This document shows positions 17,038 to 31,480 of a stretch of 64,000 nucleotides of DNA, piece after piece (position 1 is the stretch's first letter; every line of letters starts with the position of its first letter). The stretch spans positions 1-64,000 of the forward strand of contig NZ_LDUE01000012.1 in assembly GCF_001038485.1 (NCBI RefSeq), read 5' to 3'. This DNA is from Ornithinibacillus californiensis. Lineage in GTDB: Bacteria > Bacillota > Bacilli > Bacillales > Amphibacillaceae. A program made the translations under genes and the position numbers. The notes beneath the pieces are model-generated. The model had not been told where the DNA came from. It did no database searches and saw nothing but the letters and a program-made list of their open reading frames with translations.

Positions 17038-17391
17038 TTAAACTAGCTCAATAATTGCCATTTTCGCTCCATCACCTTGGCGTTCGCCCAGTTTAAGAAC
17101 GCGTGTATATCCACCTTGTCTGTCTTCATAGCGTTTCGCTACATCATTGAAAAGCTTTTGAAGCACAGAATCCTCTTCACTAGCTTCTTTGTTGTATAAG
17201 AATGCAGCAGCTTGACGACGAGCATGTAGATCACCACGTTTACCTAGTGTAATCATTTTATCTACGACAGATCTAAGTTCTTTCGCCTTAGCTTCTGTTG
17301 TTTCAATCCGCTCATGAATAATTAAATCAGAAGCAAGGTTGCGAAGTAGTGCTAGTCGTTGATCTGTAGTACGTCCTAGTTTTCTAGCCAT
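17038..17391 (-). CDS. rplQ: 50S ribosomal protein L17
   Basis: A 117-residue L17 ([20 protein letters not shown], ending [14 protein letters not shown]), the bacterial short form. It is last gene of the alpha operon, 43 bp behind rpoA, with GGGAGGG before the ATG and a terminator 17 bp after the stop. Confidence 0.98.
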   Translation of the reverse strand: MARKLGRTTDQRLALLRNLASDLIIHERIETTEAKAKELRSVVDKMITLGKRGDLHARRQAAAFLYNKEASEEDSVLQKLFNDVAKRYEDRQGGYTRVLKLGERQGDGAKMAIIELV

Positions 17392-17434
17392 GAAATATCC
17401 CTCCCTTTCTTGAAACTCTTAAGATGTCCGATTA

Positions 17435-18379
17435 TTAGTCGTCCTTACGTAAACCCAAGCCTAAATCAGCAAGTTTTACTTTAACTTCCTCTAATGATTT
17501 ACGACCAAGATTAAGCACTTTCATCATATCTTCTTCAGATTTATTTGAAAGCTCTTGAACTGTATTAATGCCAGCACGTTTTAGACAATTATAAGAACGA
17601 ACCGATAAGTCTAATTCTTCAATTGTCATCTCCATGACTTTTTCTTTTTGGTCTTCTTCTTTTTCGACCATAATTTCGACATTTTGTACTTCATCCGTTA
17701 AGCCTACGAAAATATTTAGATGTTCAGATAAAATTTTAGCCCCAAGAGAAATTGCTTCCTCTGGACGAATACTTCCATCTGTTGATACATCTAATGTTAA
17801 TTTGTCGTAGTTTGCACTTTGACCTACACGAGTATTCTCAACTTGGTAAGTAACACGTGATACAGGTGTGAAAATGGAATCAACTGGAATAACACCAATT
17901 GGTTGATCTTCATGTTTGTTAGCATCAGCTGGAACATAACCTCGACCACGTTGTGCAGTTATTTTCATACGCAAGTTTCCTTTTGCATTTAAGGTTGCAA
18001 TTGGAAGTTCAGGATTAAGCACTTCTACATCACTATCATAAGTTAGATCAGCAGCAGTTACGATTCCTTCACCTTGCACATCAATTTCTAATGTTTTTGG
18101 TTCATCTGAATAGATTTTTAGGGCAAGCTTTTTCAGATTCAAAATGATTGTAGTGACATCTTCAACTACTCCATCAATTGTTGAAAACTCATGTAAAGCT
18201 CCATCAATTTGAACTGATGTAACAGCAGCACCTGGAAGTGAGGATAGTAGGATACGACGCAAGGAGTTACCTAGAGTTGTACCATAACCACGTTCGAGCG
18301 GCTCTACCACAAATTTCCCAAATGTAGCATCATCACTAATCTCAACCGTTTCAATCTTTGGCTTTTCTATTTCAATCAT
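17435..18379 (-). CDS. rpoA: RNA polymerase alpha subunit
   Basis: A 314-residue alpha subunit: N-terminal dimerisation domain ([23 protein letters not shown]) that nucleates beta and beta-prime assembly, an acidic linker ([12 protein letters not shown]) and a C-terminal domain ([20 protein letters not shown]) that contacts UP elements and activators. Length matches B. subtilis. Its own promoter and an unusual leader lie in the 277-bp gap behind rpsK. Confidence 0.99.
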   Translation of the reverse strand: MIEIEKPKIETVEISDDATFGKFVVEPLERGYGTTLGNSLRRILLSSLPGAAVTSVQIDGALHEFSTIDGVVEDVTTIILNLKKLALKIYSDEPKTLEIDVQGEGIVTAADLTYDSDVEVLNPELPIATLNAKGNLRMKITAQRGRGYVPADANKHEDQPIGVIPVDSIFTPVSRVTYQVENTRVGQSANYDKLTLDVSTDGSIRPEEAISLGAKILSEHLNIFVGLTDEVQNVEIMVEKEEDQKEKVMEMTIEELDLSVRSYNCLKRAGINTVQELSNKSEEDMMKVLNLGRKSLEEVKVKLADLGLGLRKDD

Positions 18380-18407
18380 TCCATAATACCCTCCTTTAAA
18401 ACGTCGA

Positions 18408-18438
18408 AACCCCGGCTAGATAAGATCTAACCGAAATT
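18408..18438 (-). promoter_or_regulatory. hairpin in rpoA leader
   Basis: Minus strand AATTTCGGTTAGAT / ATCTAGCCGGGGTT forms a 14-bp stem (three G-T pairs) with a 3-nt loop about 10 nt upstream of the rpoA AGGAGG. No T-run follows, so it is not a terminator. It could tune rpoA translation (inference). Confidence 0.5.
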
Positions 18439-18611
18439 CCTCAGGTAGGCAGTTGGCGATTCTGCTCTACTTGTATATTTATCGTACTTTTGTCTTAGCG
18501 ATGCTGTATAGTAAGGCGCAAAGGAATCTTACCGCCCGTTGGCGTTTTATAGAGTTCCTTCTAACCTTGGTGTTTACGTATTTATCTCTATTACCATCTA
18601 TACTTTTAGTC

Positions 18612-18640
18612 ATCATAACCCATTATAGACAGGGTGACAA
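18612..18640 (-). promoter_or_regulatory. internal promoter upstream of rpoA
   Basis: Minus strand: -35 TTGTCA (18635-18640), 17-bp spacer, -10 TATGAT (18612-18617), just after the rpsK stop. It predicts a leader of about 225 nt before rpoA. Confidence 0.6.
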
Positions 18641-18656
18641 ATATTATACGTTAAAA

Positions 18657-19046
18657 TTATACACGACGACGTTTTGGTGGACGGCAACCATTATGAGGTA
18701 CTGGAGTTACGTCTTTAATAGCAGTAACTTCAAGACCAGCTGCTTGTAAAGAACGGATAGCAGCCTCACGACCAGCTCCAGGACCTTTAACTGTAACTTC
18801 TAGAGTTTTCATACCGTTATCTACTGCAGTTTTAGCAGCAGTTTCAGCAGCCATTTGCGCAGCAAATGGAGTAGATTTACGAGAACCTTTGAAACCTAGT
18901 GCACCAGCAGAGCTCCAACCTATAACATTACCTTGAACATCAGTGATCGTTACAATAGTGTTGTTAAAAGTAGAACGGATATGTGCTATACCAGTCTCAA
19001 CATTCTTTTTCACACGACGTTTACGTGTATTCGTTTTACGAGCCAT
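18657..19046 (-). CDS. rpsK: 30S ribosomal protein S11
   Basis: A 129-residue S11 of the small-subunit platform. The [20 protein letters not shown] and [19 protein letters not shown] segments are diagnostic. It is 21 bp behind rpsM in the alpha operon; GGAGGT precedes the ATG. Confidence 0.98.
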   Translation of the reverse strand: MARKTNTRKRRVKKNVETGIAHIRSTFNNTIVTITDVQGNVIGWSSAGALGFKGSRKSTPFAAQMAAETAAKTAVDNGMKTLEVTVKGPGAGREAAIRSLQAAGLEVTAIKDVTPVPHNGCRPPKRRRV

Positions 19047-19067
19047 CTAATTGTTTACCTCCTTACA

Positions 19068-19433
19068 TTATTTTTTCTTGTTAGCGATTGTACGACGTGG
19101 GCCTTTACGAGTACGAGAATTGTTCTTCGTATTTTGACCGCGAACCGGTAAACCACGACGATGTCTTAGACCACGGTATGAGCCGATTTCAATAAGACGT
19201 TTAATGTTAAGAGACACTTCACGACGAAGATCCCCTTCAGTTGTATAACCATCAACTGCAGAACGGATACGTCCTAACTCATCTTCAGTTAAGTCACGAA
19301 CACGAGTATCTTCAGAAACGCCAGCTTCTTTAAGGATATCTTGTGCAGTTTTCTTACCAATACCATAAATGTATGTTAAAGAAATTACTACACGTTTTTC
19401 ACGTGGTATATCTATACCTCCAATACGTGCCAT
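19068..19433 (-). CDS. rpsM: 30S ribosomal protein S13
   Basis: A 121-residue S13 of the small-subunit head, contacting L5 and P-site tRNA. It has [25 protein letters not shown] at the N-terminus (region 1-26) and a basic tail [12 protein letters not shown] take the ATG at 19433, with AAGGAGGTG 10 nt upstream; a TTG at 19442 would add three residues and bury that site. Length equals B. subtilis S13. Confidence 0.97.
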   Translation of the reverse strand: MARIGGIDIPREKRVVISLTYIYGIGKKTAQDILKEAGVSEDTRVRDLTEDELGRIRSAVDGYTTEGDLRREVSLNIKRLIEIGSYRGLRHRRGLPVRGQNTKNNSRTRKGPRRTIANKKK

Positions 19434-19454
19434 GTGTAACAAGCACCTCCTTCA

Positions 19455-19583
<129 letters not shown>

Positions 19584-19599
19584 TTATATCGGAGCTCGC

Positions 19600-19818
19600 T
19601 TATTTATAACGGTACGTAATTCGTCCTCTTGTCAAATCATACGGAGAGAGTTCTACCGTTACTTTATCACCTGGTAAGATACGGATGAAGTGCATACGGA
19701 TTTTACCAGATACATGTGCCAAGACCGTATGGCCGTTTTCAAGCTCTACTTTGAACATTGCATTTGGCAATGTGTCTGTAACGGTACCTTCCACTTCAAT
19801 TACATCATCTTTCGCCAT
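19600..19818 (-). CDS. infA: translation initiation factor IF-1
   Basis: A 72-residue S1-fold protein ([29 protein letters not shown] at residues 1-29) that blocks the A site during initiation. Length and sequence are typical. GGGAG precedes the ATG. It lies 31 bp upstream of rpmJ. The gap behind it holds a decayed KOW-domain gene where map and that gene normally stand. Confidence 0.98.
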   Translation of the reverse strand: MAKDDVIEVEGTVTDTLPNAMFKVELENGHTVLAHVSGKIRMHFIRILPGDKVTVELSPYDLTRGRITYRYK

Positions 19819-19874
19819 CGTGCCTTACTCCCTTCTTTAAATCAGTCACAATAGTGTTTAATCATTAGTAAATA

Positions 19875-20167
19875 TTAACTTTCATTTGTGACACGACCAG
19901 TATCTAGAAGGCTGTTTTGGACTTCTGGAGACAATTATCCATGTTTCAATATGATGTTTATTCTTTCTCTTTGGTCGATCATATTAACGTGTTCCCCAAC
20001 TGCTACCAAGACATAACGATCATCAATCACTTAAAATCGATAATGTCTTGTCGCCCTTGCAAAATACGACAAACAAGACCTATTCGTGGAATCTGAATCA
20101 GTTTCGCTTTACAACGTTCACCTAAATGAGAGTTTGAATATTTTAAGTATATCCAAGCATCTAGCAT
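19875..20167 (-). pseudogene. decayed KOW-domain (YbzG-like, L14e/L6e/L27e-type) gene
   Basis: The 415-bp gap between adk and infA holds remnants of the small KOW-domain gene that usually follows map. Frame one from an ATG at 20167 reads MLDAWIYLKYSNSHLG then RIGLVCRILQGRQD and stops at 20027. A second frame continues VIDDRYVLVAVGE...RINIILKHG, meets an in-frame TAA, then reads LSPEVQNSLLDTGRVTNES and stops at 19875. These pieces align in order with what I recall of the intact family (IGxxVxxxQGRD, DDRYVLLADGDKRKFDR, SPEVxNSLLETGRVTN). At least one frameshift and one internal stop make it non-functional. No map gene remains upstream. Confidence 0.75.
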
Positions 20168-20233
20168 TAAACCTCACGACTCATTTACCTTAGAAACAAA
20201 TAGAATTGTCAAAACGCGTAGGGCCAACAGTAT

Positions 20234-20893
<660 letters not shown>

Positions 20894-20909
20894 TCATTGG
20901 CAATAATTC

Positions 20910-22202
20910 TTACTTAATAAATCCTTTGTAGTGTCGCTTCACTAGCTGACCTTCTAACTGCTTCATCGTCTGAATTGCTACACCTACAACGATTAGTAAG
21001 CTTGTGCCGCCGATTTGAACTGCTTGTGGAAGTCCTGCAAGTTTACCGAAGACAATCGGCAAAACAGAAACTGCAGCCAAGAATATTGCACCTACAAATG
21101 TTAATCGATGAATAACACGTGTAAGATACGTTTCAGTATTTTTACCAGGACGGATTCCTGGGATATATCCACCTTGCTTTTGCAAGTTTTCAGCCATTTG
21201 TTCAGGGTTAACTTGAACAAAGGTATAGAAATACGTAAACGCAATAATAAGCACTACATAGATAAGCATACCTATTGTTGTTGTATAATCAAAAATTGAT
21301 TCAATCGTTGTAGCAACGCTTCCTTCGAAGAATCCAGCAACTGTAGCAGGAGCCATAATAAAGGCAATTGCGAAGATTACTGGGATAACTCCAGCAGCAT
21401 TTACTTTCAGTGGTAAATGTGTAGAATGGCCACCAACTGGAGAACGGTTTACAAGTTTCTTTGCATATTGAATTGGGATCTTACGTAAAGCTTGTTGTAC
21501 GAATACTACACCCGCAGTAATCGCAATTATAACTAGAGCAATTAGCGCTACAATAACGATGTTGATAAACAATTCATCACCAGGATTTGAGAAATACGTG
21601 GCATATAATTGATTTACCGCATTCGGTACAGCAGCTACGATACCAGCAAAAATGAGTATCGAAATTCCATTCCCAACTCCATTTGCAGTGATCTGTTCAC
21701 CTAACCACATTAGGAATGTTGTTCCAGCAGTTAATACTAATGCAATGATAAGGAACTTAACAGCATCAGGATTAGGGATTAAGAATCCACCAGCCATCGC
21801 GTTAAACCCGATAGACATAGCAATTGCCTGCACAAATGCAAGCACCACTGTTCCATAACGTGTAACTTGAGCTAGTTTTTTCCTACCCACTTCACCTTGT
21901 TTTTTCCACTCGGTGAACTTTGGTACAACATCCATTTGTAGTAATTGCATAATAATCGATGCCGTAATGTAAGGCATAATTCCCATTGCTAAAATGGAGA
22001 AGTTCATTAATGCCCCACCGCCAAATGTATCTAGAAATCCGAATACATTATTTTGCTGGGTCATAAATTCTAGTGCATTTTTATCTGTGAATGGCACAGG
22101 AATAAATGTGCCAAGACGGAATACAATTAACAAAGCTAATGTAAAAAGTATTTTCCGTCTAATGTCAGCCACGCGCATAAAATTGGAGAATGTACGGAAC
22201 AT
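20910..22202 (-). CDS. secY: protein translocase subunit SecY
   Basis: A 430-residue, ten-helix channel protein of the Sec translocon; it pairs with SecE (49118-49291). Conserved PFTDKNA, GNGISILIFAGI and the C-terminal KGFIK tail are present. Its ATG overlaps the rplO stop by one base (TAATG), a translational coupling seen in many bacilli. Confidence 0.99.
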   Translation of the reverse strand: MFRTFSNFMRVADIRRKILFTLALLIVFRLGTFIPVPFTDKNALEFMTQQNNVFGFLDTFGGGALMNFSILAMGIMPYITASIIMQLLQMDVVPKFTEWKKQGEVGRKKLAQVTRYGTVVLAFVQAIAMSIGFNAMAGGFLIPNPDAVKFLIIALVLTAGTTFLMWLGEQITANGVGNGISILIFAGIVAAVPNAVNQLYATYFSNPGDELFINIVIVALIALVIIAITAGVVFVQQALRKIPIQYAKKLVNRSPVGGHSTHLPLKVNAAGVIPVIFAIAFIMAPATVAGFFEGSVATTIESIFDYTTTIGMLIYVVLIIAFTYFYTFVQVNPEQMAENLQKQGGYIPGIRPGKNTETYLTRVIHRLTFVGAIFLAAVSVLPIVFGKLAGLPQAVQIGGTSLLIVVGVAIQTMKQLEGQLVKRHYKGFIK

Positions 22203-22642
22203 TAGATCACCTCTGTTTTACCGCCCGCTTCTTCGATAGCTGCTTTTGCAGAAGCAGAGAACTTATGAGCTTTAACGGTATATTTGTTTTCGACGGAACC
22301 ATTACCAAGTACCTTGATACCTGCTTTTACGTTCTTCACGACACCTGATTCAATTAATAACTCAGGAGTAATTTCTGTGCCGTCTTCAAATCGGTTTAAA
22401 ACATCTAAGTTCACTATAGCATATTCTTTACGATTTATGTTTGTAAATCCACGTTTTGGTAAACGTTGGAATAAAGGCATTTGTCCTCCTTCAAATCCTG
22501 GACGAACACCACCGCCTGAACGAGCGTTTTGTCCTTTATGTCCACGACCTGAAGTTTTTCCGTTACCAGATGATGTTCCGCGACCTACACGGTTTCTCTC
22601 TTTACGTGATCCTTCTGCTGGCTTCAATTCATGAAGTTTCAT
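22202..22642 (-). CDS. rplO: 50S ribosomal protein L15
   Basis: A 146-residue L15 with the glycine- and arginine-rich N-terminal extension that threads into 23S rRNA ([18 protein letters not shown]). It is part of the spc operon, 30 bp behind rpmD, and coupled to secY. Confidence 0.98.
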   Translation of the reverse strand: MKLHELKPAEGSRKERNRVGRGTSSGNGKTSGRGHKGQNARSGGGVRPGFEGGQMPLFQRLPKRGFTNINRKEYAIVNLDVLNRFEDGTEITPELLIESGVVKNVKAGIKVLGNGSVENKYTVKAHKFSASAKAAIEEAGGKTEVI

Positions 22643-22672
22643 ACGAGCACCTCCTCTTTACGCTAATGTTTA

Positions 22673-22855
22673 TTAACCTTCTTTAACGGATACTAAATGG
22701 GACACTCTGTTAACCATTCCGCGAACAGCTGGAGTATCTTCAAGTACTACCGTTTGACGAATCTTTCTTAAACCTAGTGCTTCAACGGTTTTCATTTGTT
22801 TTTCTTTCGCACCTATAACACTGCGTGTGAGGGTGATTTCTAATTTTTTAGACAT
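22673..22855 (-). CDS. rpmD: 50S ribosomal protein L30
   Basis: A 60-residue L30 ([18 protein letters not shown]..., ending [10 protein letters not shown]), the usual bacterial length. GGAGGG precedes the ATG. It lies 13 bp behind rpsE in the spc operon. Confidence 0.98.
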   Translation of the reverse strand: MSKKLEITLTRSVIGAKEKQMKTVEALGLRKIRQTVVLEDTPAVRGMVNRVSHLVSVKEG

Positions 22856-22868
22856 AGTGTTTCCCTCC

Positions 22869-23372
22869 TTATCCTAACAGTTCTTCTACAGACTTTCCTC
22901 GTAGTTTTGCTACTTCTTCAGCACGCTTCAGATTAGATAAACCATTCATTGTAGCGCGAATCATATTGATTGGTGTGTTTGAACCAAGTGATTTCGTTAA
23001 AATGTCACCAACACCAGCAAGTTCTAATACCGCACGAACTGGACCACCAGAGATAACTCCAGTACCTTCAGAAGCTGGTTTCATTAGTACGTTACCAGAT
23101 CCGAACACTCCATTAATTTGATGTGGAATCGTAGTTCCAACAATCGGTACAGCGATTAAGTTTTTCTTCGCATCATCAACTGCTTTTCTAATAGCATCTG
23201 GTACTTCTTGTGCTTTACCAGTACCAAATCCAACATGGCCGTTCTTATCTCCAACTACAACTAGTGCAGCAAAACGGAAACGACGTCCACCTTTTACAAC
23301 TTTTGCAACACGGTTAATCGCAACAACACGTTCTTCAAGATCTATTTTATTAGGATCGATTACTGTTTTCAT
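22869..23372 (-). CDS. rpsE: 30S ribosomal protein S5
   Basis: A 167-residue S5 that shapes the mRNA entry tunnel and translational accuracy. The double-stranded RNA-binding half ([18 protein letters not shown]) shows no change at the VKGGRR loop associated with spectinomycin resistance. The C-terminal domain follows. It is 20 bp behind rplR. Confidence 0.98.
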   Translation of the reverse strand: MKTVIDPNKIDLEERVVAINRVAKVVKGGRRFRFAALVVVGDKNGHVGFGTGKAQEVPDAIRKAVDDAKKNLIAVPIVGTTIPHQINGVFGSGNVLMKPASEGTGVISGGPVRAVLELAGVGDILTKSLGSNTPINMIRATMNGLSNLKRAEEVAKLRGKSVEELLG

Positions 23373-23392
23373 CTGTGTCCCTCCTTTTACAA

Positions 23393-23755
23393 TTAAAATT
23401 CAAGACCTGCCGCGCGGGCAGCATCTGCTAATGCTTTTACACGTCCATGATAAAGGTAGCCTCCACGATCAAATACAACTGATTTATGACCTTTATCTTG
23501 GGCACGTTTTGCAATTAATTCTCCAACTTTAGTAGCAGCATCAACGCTACCTGTTGAATCTAAGCTTAATTCTTTATCCACAGTAGACGCGCTAACTAAT
23601 GTTACTCCGTTAGTATCATCAATTAACTGTGCGTAAATGTGTTTATTTGAACGGTACACGTTTAAACGAGGACGCTCAGCTGTTCCGAAAAGATTTTTTC
23701 GAACACGATTATGTCTTCTTTTACGTGAAACATTTTTGTCAGGTTTTGTGATCAT
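23393..23755 (-). CDS. rplR: 50S ribosomal protein L18
   Basis: A 120-residue L18 that binds 5S rRNA with L5. It ends [15 protein letters not shown] use the ATG at 23755 (MITKPDKN), 8 nt after AAAGGAG; a GTG at 23764 would overlap that site. It is 30 bp behind rplF. Confidence 0.97.
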   Translation of the reverse strand: MITKPDKNVSRKRRHNRVRKNLFGTAERPRLNVYRSNKHIYAQLIDDTNGVTLVSASTVDKELSLDSTGSVDAATKVGELIAKRAQDKGHKSVVFDRGGYLYHGRVKALADAARAAGLEF

Positions 23756-23785
23756 CTGGGTCACTCCTTTCTCGCCTAACTAACC

Positions 23786-24322
23786 TTACTTAGCAGTTTT
23801 ACCTTCTTTACGACGTACATACTCATCAACGTAACGGATACCTTTACCTTTGTAAGGTTCTGGTTTTCTGATAGCTCTGATGTTAGCAGCAACTGCGCCA
23901 ACTTTCTCTTTATCAATACCTTTTACGATTACAGATGTGTTACTTGGTACATCGATTTCAATACCATCGATTGGATCTATTTCAACCGGATGTGAATATC
24001 CAGCGTTTACGATTACTTTATTACCTTGCTTTTGTGCACGATAACCAACACCGATGATTTGAAGTTGTTTTTCAAAACCTTTTGATACACCTTCAACCAT
24101 GTTAGCTAGTAAGCTACGAGTTGTTCCGTGTAATGAACGATGTTCTTTTTGGTCACTCGGACGTTCAACTGTTACTTGATTTTCTGCAACAACGATCTTC
24201 ATATCACTATGAAAATCTCTAGTTAGTTCACCCTTAGGGCCTTTTACAGTTACTGTATTACCGTTAAGTTTAATTTCAACACCACTCGGAATCTCAATTG
24301 GTTTTAGTCCTATACGAGACAT
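23786..24322 (-). CDS. rplF: 50S ribosomal protein L6
   Basis: A 178-residue L6 with two similar domains, ending in the conserved [23 protein letters not shown] region near the factor-binding site (20 residues or so). The ATG at 24322 ([15 protein letters not shown]) follows AAGGAGGTG; the GTG at 24331 lies within that site. Confidence 0.97.
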   Translation of the reverse strand: MSRIGLKPIEIPSGVEIKLNGNTVTVKGPKGELTRDFHSDMKIVVAENQVTVERPSDQKEHRSLHGTTRSLLANMVEGVSKGFEKQLQIIGVGYRAQKQGNKVIVNAGYSHPVEIDPIDGIEIDVPSNTSVIVKGIDKEKVGAVAANIRAIRKPEPYKGKGIRYVDEYVRRKEGKTAK

Positions 24323-24352
24323 TCCATGCACCTCCTTATCAATAAGAATTAA

Positions 24353-24751
24353 TTACCAAACATATGCAAGTACTTCGCCACCAACAGCTTGTGCGCGTGC
24401 TTCTTTATCAGAAAGTACACCTTTAGATGTTGATACGATTGCAATACCTAGACCGTTAAGTACGCGAGGTACTTCACCAGCTTTAGCATAAACACGTAGT
24501 CCTGGCTTACTAATACGCTTAATACCTGTAATTACTCTTTCCTCATTTACACCGTACTTAAGGAATACACGCAGAACACCTTGTTTGTTGTCTTCAATAA
24601 CTTCATAATCACGTACAAAGCCTTCACGTTTTAGAATATCAGCAATTTCAGTTTTAATTTTAGAAGCAGGAAGTTCTAACTTTTCATGTTTAACCATGTT
24701 CGCATTACGAATACGAGTTAGCATATCTGCGATTGGATCTGTCATAACCAT
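24353..24751 (-). CDS. rpsH: 30S ribosomal protein S8
   Basis: A 132-residue S8 ([18 protein letters not shown]), an early 16S binder; the C-terminal [13 protein letters not shown] motif contacts helix 21. Length equals that of B. subtilis. GGAGGTAATG precedes the start. Confidence 0.98.
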   Translation of the reverse strand: MVMTDPIADMLTRIRNANMVKHEKLELPASKIKTEIADILKREGFVRDYEVIEDNKQGVLRVFLKYGVNEERVITGIKRISKPGLRVYAKAGEVPRVLNGLGIAIVSTSKGVLSDKEARAQAVGGEVLAYVW

Positions 24752-24780
24752 TAATCATTACCTCCTTCCCGAATCGGGGT

Positions 24781-25537
<757 letters not shown>

Positions 25538-25561
25538 GTTGCCCTCCTTTCACAGCACATA

Positions 25562-25873
25562 CTATTTATCTAATGCTTCACCGGAACTCTTTGCAATGCG
25601 GACTTTTTTGCCATCGCGCACTTCGTGACCAACACGAGTTGGCTTGCCGGATTTTGGATCTACTGGCATCACGTTAGAAACATGAATTGGAGCTTCTTGG
25701 TTAAGAATCCCACCTTGTGGATTCTCTTGAGAAGGTTTTGCGTGTTTTTTAATCATGTTTACACCTTCAACAAGAACGCGATCCAATTTTGGATATGCTT
25801 CTAAGATAGTGCCTGTTTTACCACGGTCTTTACCGGAAATAACAATAACTTTATCACCTTTTTTTACATGCAT
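25562..25873 (-). CDS. rplX: 50S ribosomal protein L24
   Basis: A 103-residue L24 with an N-terminal KOW motif ([20 protein letters not shown]), an initiator of 50S assembly. It begins MHVKKGDK after AAGGAGGTG and lies 34 bp behind rplN. Confidence 0.98.
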   Translation of the reverse strand: MHVKKGDKVIVISGKDRGKTGTILEAYPKLDRVLVEGVNMIKKHAKPSQENPQGGILNQEAPIHVSNVMPVDPKSGKPTRVGHEVRDGKKVRIAKSSGEALDK

Positions 25874-25907
25874 GCTTGACGCACCTCCTTACAAGGTAAT
25901 TCTCTTC

Positions 25908-26315
<408 letters not shown>

Positions 26316-26318
26316 TTA

Positions 26319-26582
26319 TTATATAATTACCGCTTCTTCAACGATCTCAACTAGACGGAAACGTTTAGTTGCTGATAACGGACGAGTTTCCATGATACGA
26401 ACAATATCGCCAGTTTTAGCTTGATTGTTTTCATCATGTGCTTTAAATTTCTTAGAATATTTAACACGTTTACCATATAATTTATGGTTTTTATAAGTTT
26501 CAACTAAAACAGTGATAGTTTTATCCATTTTATCCGAAACTACACGGCCTGTGTATACTTTACGATTATTACGTTCAGTCAT
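26319..26582 (-). CDS. rpsQ: 30S ribosomal protein S17
   Basis: An 87-residue OB-fold S17, an early 16S binder ([21 protein letters not shown], region 5-25). It follows rpmC by 22 bp, with GAGGAGGT before the ATG. Confidence 0.98.
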   Translation of the reverse strand: MTERNNRKVYTGRVVSDKMDKTITVLVETYKNHKLYGKRVKYSKKFKAHDENNQAKTGDIVRIMETRPLSATKRFRLVEIVEEAVII

Positions 26583-26604
26583 CTTGAGGCTAACCTCCTC
26601 TCAA

Positions 26605-27888
<1,284 letters not shown>

Positions 27889-27891
27889 TAA

Positions 27892-28233
27892 CTACCCCTC
27901 CTTCTTTTCTGTTAAAACCACTGTAATGTGGCTAGTGCGCTTATTAATTTTGCTTGCACGTCCTTGAGCGCGTGGACGGAAACGTTTTAGTGTTACACCT
28001 TCATTAACGAATGCTTCAGAAACAACTAAGCTTTCTGGATCCATTTCGTAGTTGTGTTCTGCGTTTGCGATTGCAGACTTTAACACTTTCTCTACTACTG
28101 GAGATGCACCGCGTTGTGTGTGGCGTAGAATAGCAATTGCTTCGCCAACTTCTTTTCCTCGAATTAAATCAACGACTAATCGTACTTTACGAGGAGCAAT
28201 ACGAACTGATTTAGCTATGGCTTTAGCTTGCAT
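27892..28233 (-). CDS. rplV: 50S ribosomal protein L22
   Basis: A 113-residue L22 whose beta-hairpin lines the exit tunnel ([21 protein letters not shown]). The hairpin tip shows no deletion or insertion of the kind linked to macrolide resistance. GGAGGCG precedes the ATG. Confidence 0.98.
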   Translation of the reverse strand: MQAKAIAKSVRIAPRKVRLVVDLIRGKEVGEAIAILRHTQRGASPVVEKVLKSAIANAEHNYEMDPESLVVSEAFVNEGVTLKRFRPRAQGRASKINKRTSHITVVLTEKKEG

Positions 28234-28251
28234 TTAGAGCGCCTCCTCTCA

Positions 28252-28530
28252 TTAGCGTTTAGTTTTCTTATCGTCACTAGCATGCCCTTTATACGTACGT
28301 GTTGGAGCAAATTCACCTAATTTATGTCCAACCATGTCTTCTGTTACATAAACAGGAACATGTTTGCGTCCGTCATACACAGCAATAGTGTGGCCGATAA
28401 ATGTCGGGAATATAGTAGAACGACGTGACCAAGTTTTAATTACTTGCTTCTTGTCAGATTCATTCAATTGATCGATCTTTTTCAATAGATGGTCATCTGC
28501 AAAAGGTCCCTTTTTTAAGCTACGACCCAT
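28252..28530 (-). CDS. rpsS: 30S ribosomal protein S19
   Basis: A 92-residue S19 of the small-subunit head ([38 protein letters not shown]), which forms a complex with S13. AAGGAGGT precedes the ATG. Confidence 0.98.
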   Translation of the reverse strand: MGRSLKKGPFADDHLLKKIDQLNESDKKQVIKTWSRRSTIFPTFIGHTIAVYDGRKHVPVYVTEDMVGHKLGEFAPTRTYKGHASDDKKTKR

Positions 28531-28584
28531 GGATAAACCTCCTTTCGAAGTTCAGGGATGGAATTTTCCATCTTAAGTTTACGA

Positions 28585-29415
28585 TTATTTTTTACGTTTA
28601 CGCACAATATACTTATCTGAAGCTTTATTACGTTTACGTGTTTTGTAACCAAGTGTTGGTTTGCCCCATGGTGACATTGGTGATTTACGACCGATTGGTG
28701 CGCGTCCTTCACCACCACCGTGTGGGTGATCATTCGGGTTCATTACAGATCCACGTACAGTTGGGCGGATACCTTTCCAACGAGAACGTCCTGCTTTACC
28801 AACGCGAATTAATTCATGTTCTAAGTTACCTACTTGACCTACAGTTGCGCGGCAAGTTGATAATACTAAACGAACTTCACCAGAAGCTAAACGCACTAAT
28901 GTGTATTTTTCTTCACGACCAAGGATTTGAGCTTCTGCACCAGCAGAACGTGCTAGTTGTCCACCATTACCTGGTTTAAGTTCGATATTGTGAATTACAG
29001 TACCTACTGGAATGTTTGCAAGTGGAAGTGCATTACCCACTTTAATATCAGCTTCTACTCCAGATTCAATCATTTGACCAACTTCAATGCCTTTTGGTGC
29101 AAGGATATAACGCTTCTCACCATCAGCGTAGTTAATTAATGCAATGTTAGCGGAACGGTTCGGATCGTATTCGACTGTAGCAACGCGACCTGGAATACCA
29201 TCTTTATCACGTTTGAAATCAATAATACGATATTGACGCTTATGACCGCCACCTTGATGACGAACGGTTAATTTCCCTTGGTTATTACGTCCACCACGTT
29301 TTGGTAGAGGCGCAAGTAGGGATTTCTCCGGTTGATCTGTAGTGATATCAGCAAAATCAGATACAGACATGTTACGTCTACCATTAGAGGTAGGTTTGAA
29401 TTTTTTAATCGCCAT
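28585..29415 (-). CDS. rplB: 50S ribosomal protein L2
   Basis: A 276-residue L2 near the peptidyl transferase centre. The C-terminal [19 protein letters not shown] contains the conserved His of the catalytic-site vicinity. It lies 28 bp behind rplW. Confidence 0.99.
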   Translation of the reverse strand: MAIKKFKPTSNGRRNMSVSDFADITTDQPEKSLLAPLPKRGGRNNQGKLTVRHQGGGHKRQYRIIDFKRDKDGIPGRVATVEYDPNRSANIALINYADGEKRYILAPKGIEVGQMIESGVEADIKVGNALPLANIPVGTVIHNIELKPGNGGQLARSAGAEAQILGREEKYTLVRLASGEVRLVLSTCRATVGQVGNLEHELIRVGKAGRSRWKGIRPTVRGSVMNPNDHPHGGGEGRAPIGRKSPMSPWGKPTLGYKTRKRNKASDKYIVRKRKK

Positions 29416-29443
29416 CTTTTTTCCCTCCTTCTCTTAGTTAATT

Positions 29444-29731
29444 TTAGCCTTCAAAGAAGTCTAAGTCTTTGCTGTCAGCAGAAAGCTGAACGATAGCTTT
29501 TTTGCGATTTGGACGGTAACCACCGTAACGACCCATTCGCTTGAATTTACCTTTTAGGTTCATTGTGTTTACTTTTTCAACTTTCACACCAAAGATTTCT
29601 TCAACGGCATCTTTGATTTGAGTTCGGTTAGCTTTTGTGCTTACTTCGAACGTATATTTCTTCTCTGCCATTAAGTCAGCAGAATTCTCCGTAATTACAG
29701 GGCGCTTAATAATATCACGTGCATCAGTCAT
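29444..29731 (-). CDS. rplW: 50S ribosomal protein L23
   Basis: A 95-residue L23 at the exit-tunnel rim, a docking site for trigger factor and SRP ([23 protein letters not shown] in its N-terminal half). Its ATG overlaps the rplD stop by one base (TAATG). Confidence 0.98.
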   Translation of the reverse strand: MTDARDIIKRPVITENSADLMAEKKYTFEVSTKANRTQIKDAVEEIFGVKVEKVNTMNLKGKFKRMGRYGGYRPNRKKAIVQLSADSKDLDFFEG

Positions 29732-30354
29732 TATGCAAGCACCTCCCCTGCTTTTTCAGCTGCATCTTTCGTTAAGATCAACTTGTCATGCATTAATAAA
29801 TCAAGAACGTTAACTTCAGTTACAGTTAGAACTTTAACGCCTTGTAGGTTGTTTGCTGAACGAATAACATTCTCATCTGTATCAGCAGTTACGATTAAAG
29901 CTTTTTCGTTTACGTTTAAAGCACCAAGCATTTTTATAACTTCTTTAGTTTTAGGTGCGTCCATTACTAGACTTTCTAATACTAATAGGCTTTCTTCTTT
30001 TACTTTAGAAGATAATGCAGATCTAAGTGCTAAACGACGTACTTTCTTTGGAAGTTTGTAGCTGTAGCTACGAGGTGTAGGTCCGAAAACGACTCCACCG
30101 CCAACCCATTGTGGTGAGCGAATAGATCCTTGACGTGCACGACCTGTACCTTTTTGGCGCCATGGTTTGCGTCCACCGCCACGTACTTCAGAACGATTTT
30201 TAACAGCATGTGTACCTTGACGCATAGATGCGCGTTGCATCACAACTGCCTCATGTAATACATGTGTGTTTGGTTCAATACCGAATACTGCTTCGTTTAA
30301 TTCGAATTCTCCAGCTTGTGAACCATCTTGTTTAAATAGTGCTACTTTAGGCAT
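29731..30354 (-). CDS. rplD: 50S ribosomal protein L4
   Basis: A 207-residue L4 with the long tunnel loop ([19 protein letters not shown]). No alteration in the [12 protein letters not shown] loop tied to macrolide resistance is seen. It lies 26 bp behind rplC and is coupled to rplW. Confidence 0.98.
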   Translation of the reverse strand: MPKVALFKQDGSQAGEFELNEAVFGIEPNTHVLHEAVVMQRASMRQGTHAVKNRSEVRGGGRKPWRQKGTGRARQGSIRSPQWVGGGVVFGPTPRSYSYKLPKKVRRLALRSALSSKVKEESLLVLESLVMDAPKTKEVIKMLGALNVNEKALIVTADTDENVIRSANNLQGVKVLTVTEVNVLDLLMHDKLILTKDAAEKAGEVLA

Positions 30355-30380
30355 GACATATCCTCCCTTCGTTTATATGA

Positions 30381-31010
30381 TTAGTTAGCCTTAACTGCAC
30401 TCGTGATTTTTACGAATGATTTTTTTGAGCCTGGTACATTACCTTTGATTAATAGTAAGTTACGTTCAACGTCAACACTTACTACTTCAAGGTTTTGAAT
30501 AGTTACTTGTTCAGCACCCATATGACCAGGTAAGTTTTTCCCAGGGAATACGCGCATTGGGTCAACAGCACCCATAGAACCTGGTGATCTGTGATAATGA
30601 GAACCGTGAGACATAGGTCCACGTGATTGGTTGTGGCGCTTAATTACACCCTGGAATCCTTTACCTTTAGAAGTTCCAGTTACATCAACCATTTCTCCAG
30701 CTTGGAAAACTTCAACGCTAAGCTCTTGACCTACTTCATACTCATCAAGATTAACGTTACGGATTTCACGAACGTAGCGCTTAGGGGTTGTGTTTGCTTT
30801 TTCAGCATGACCTTTCTCCGCTTTGTTAGTACGTGATTCCTTCAGTTCTTGGAAACCGATTTGAATTGCTTCATAACCGTCGTTTTCAAGAGTTCTTTTT
30901 TGTAAAACTACGTTAGGTTCAGCCTGAACAACAGTTACCGGGATTAGTTCACCGTTTTCGTTAAACAATTGAGTCATGCCGATTTTTCGACCTAAGATTC
31001 CTTTCGTCAT
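30381..31010 (-). CDS. rplC: 50S ribosomal protein L3
   Basis: A 209-residue L3 ([32 protein letters not shown]) whose loop reaches the peptidyl transferase centre. It lies 31 bp behind rpsJ with AGGAGGTG before the ATG. Confidence 0.98.
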   Translation of the reverse strand: MTKGILGRKIGMTQLFNENGELIPVTVVQAEPNVVLQKRTLENDGYEAIQIGFQELKESRTNKAEKGHAEKANTTPKRYVREIRNVNLDEYEVGQELSVEVFQAGEMVDVTGTSKGKGFQGVIKRHNQSRGPMSHGSHYHRSPGSMGAVDPMRVFPGKNLPGHMGAEQVTIQNLEVVSVDVERNLLLIKGNVPGSKKSFVKITSAVKAN

Positions 31011-31041
31011 CCGTTACACCTCCTATTATAAGAACAAAATT

Positions 31042-31474
<433 letters not shown>

Positions 31475-31480
31475 ATTCTT

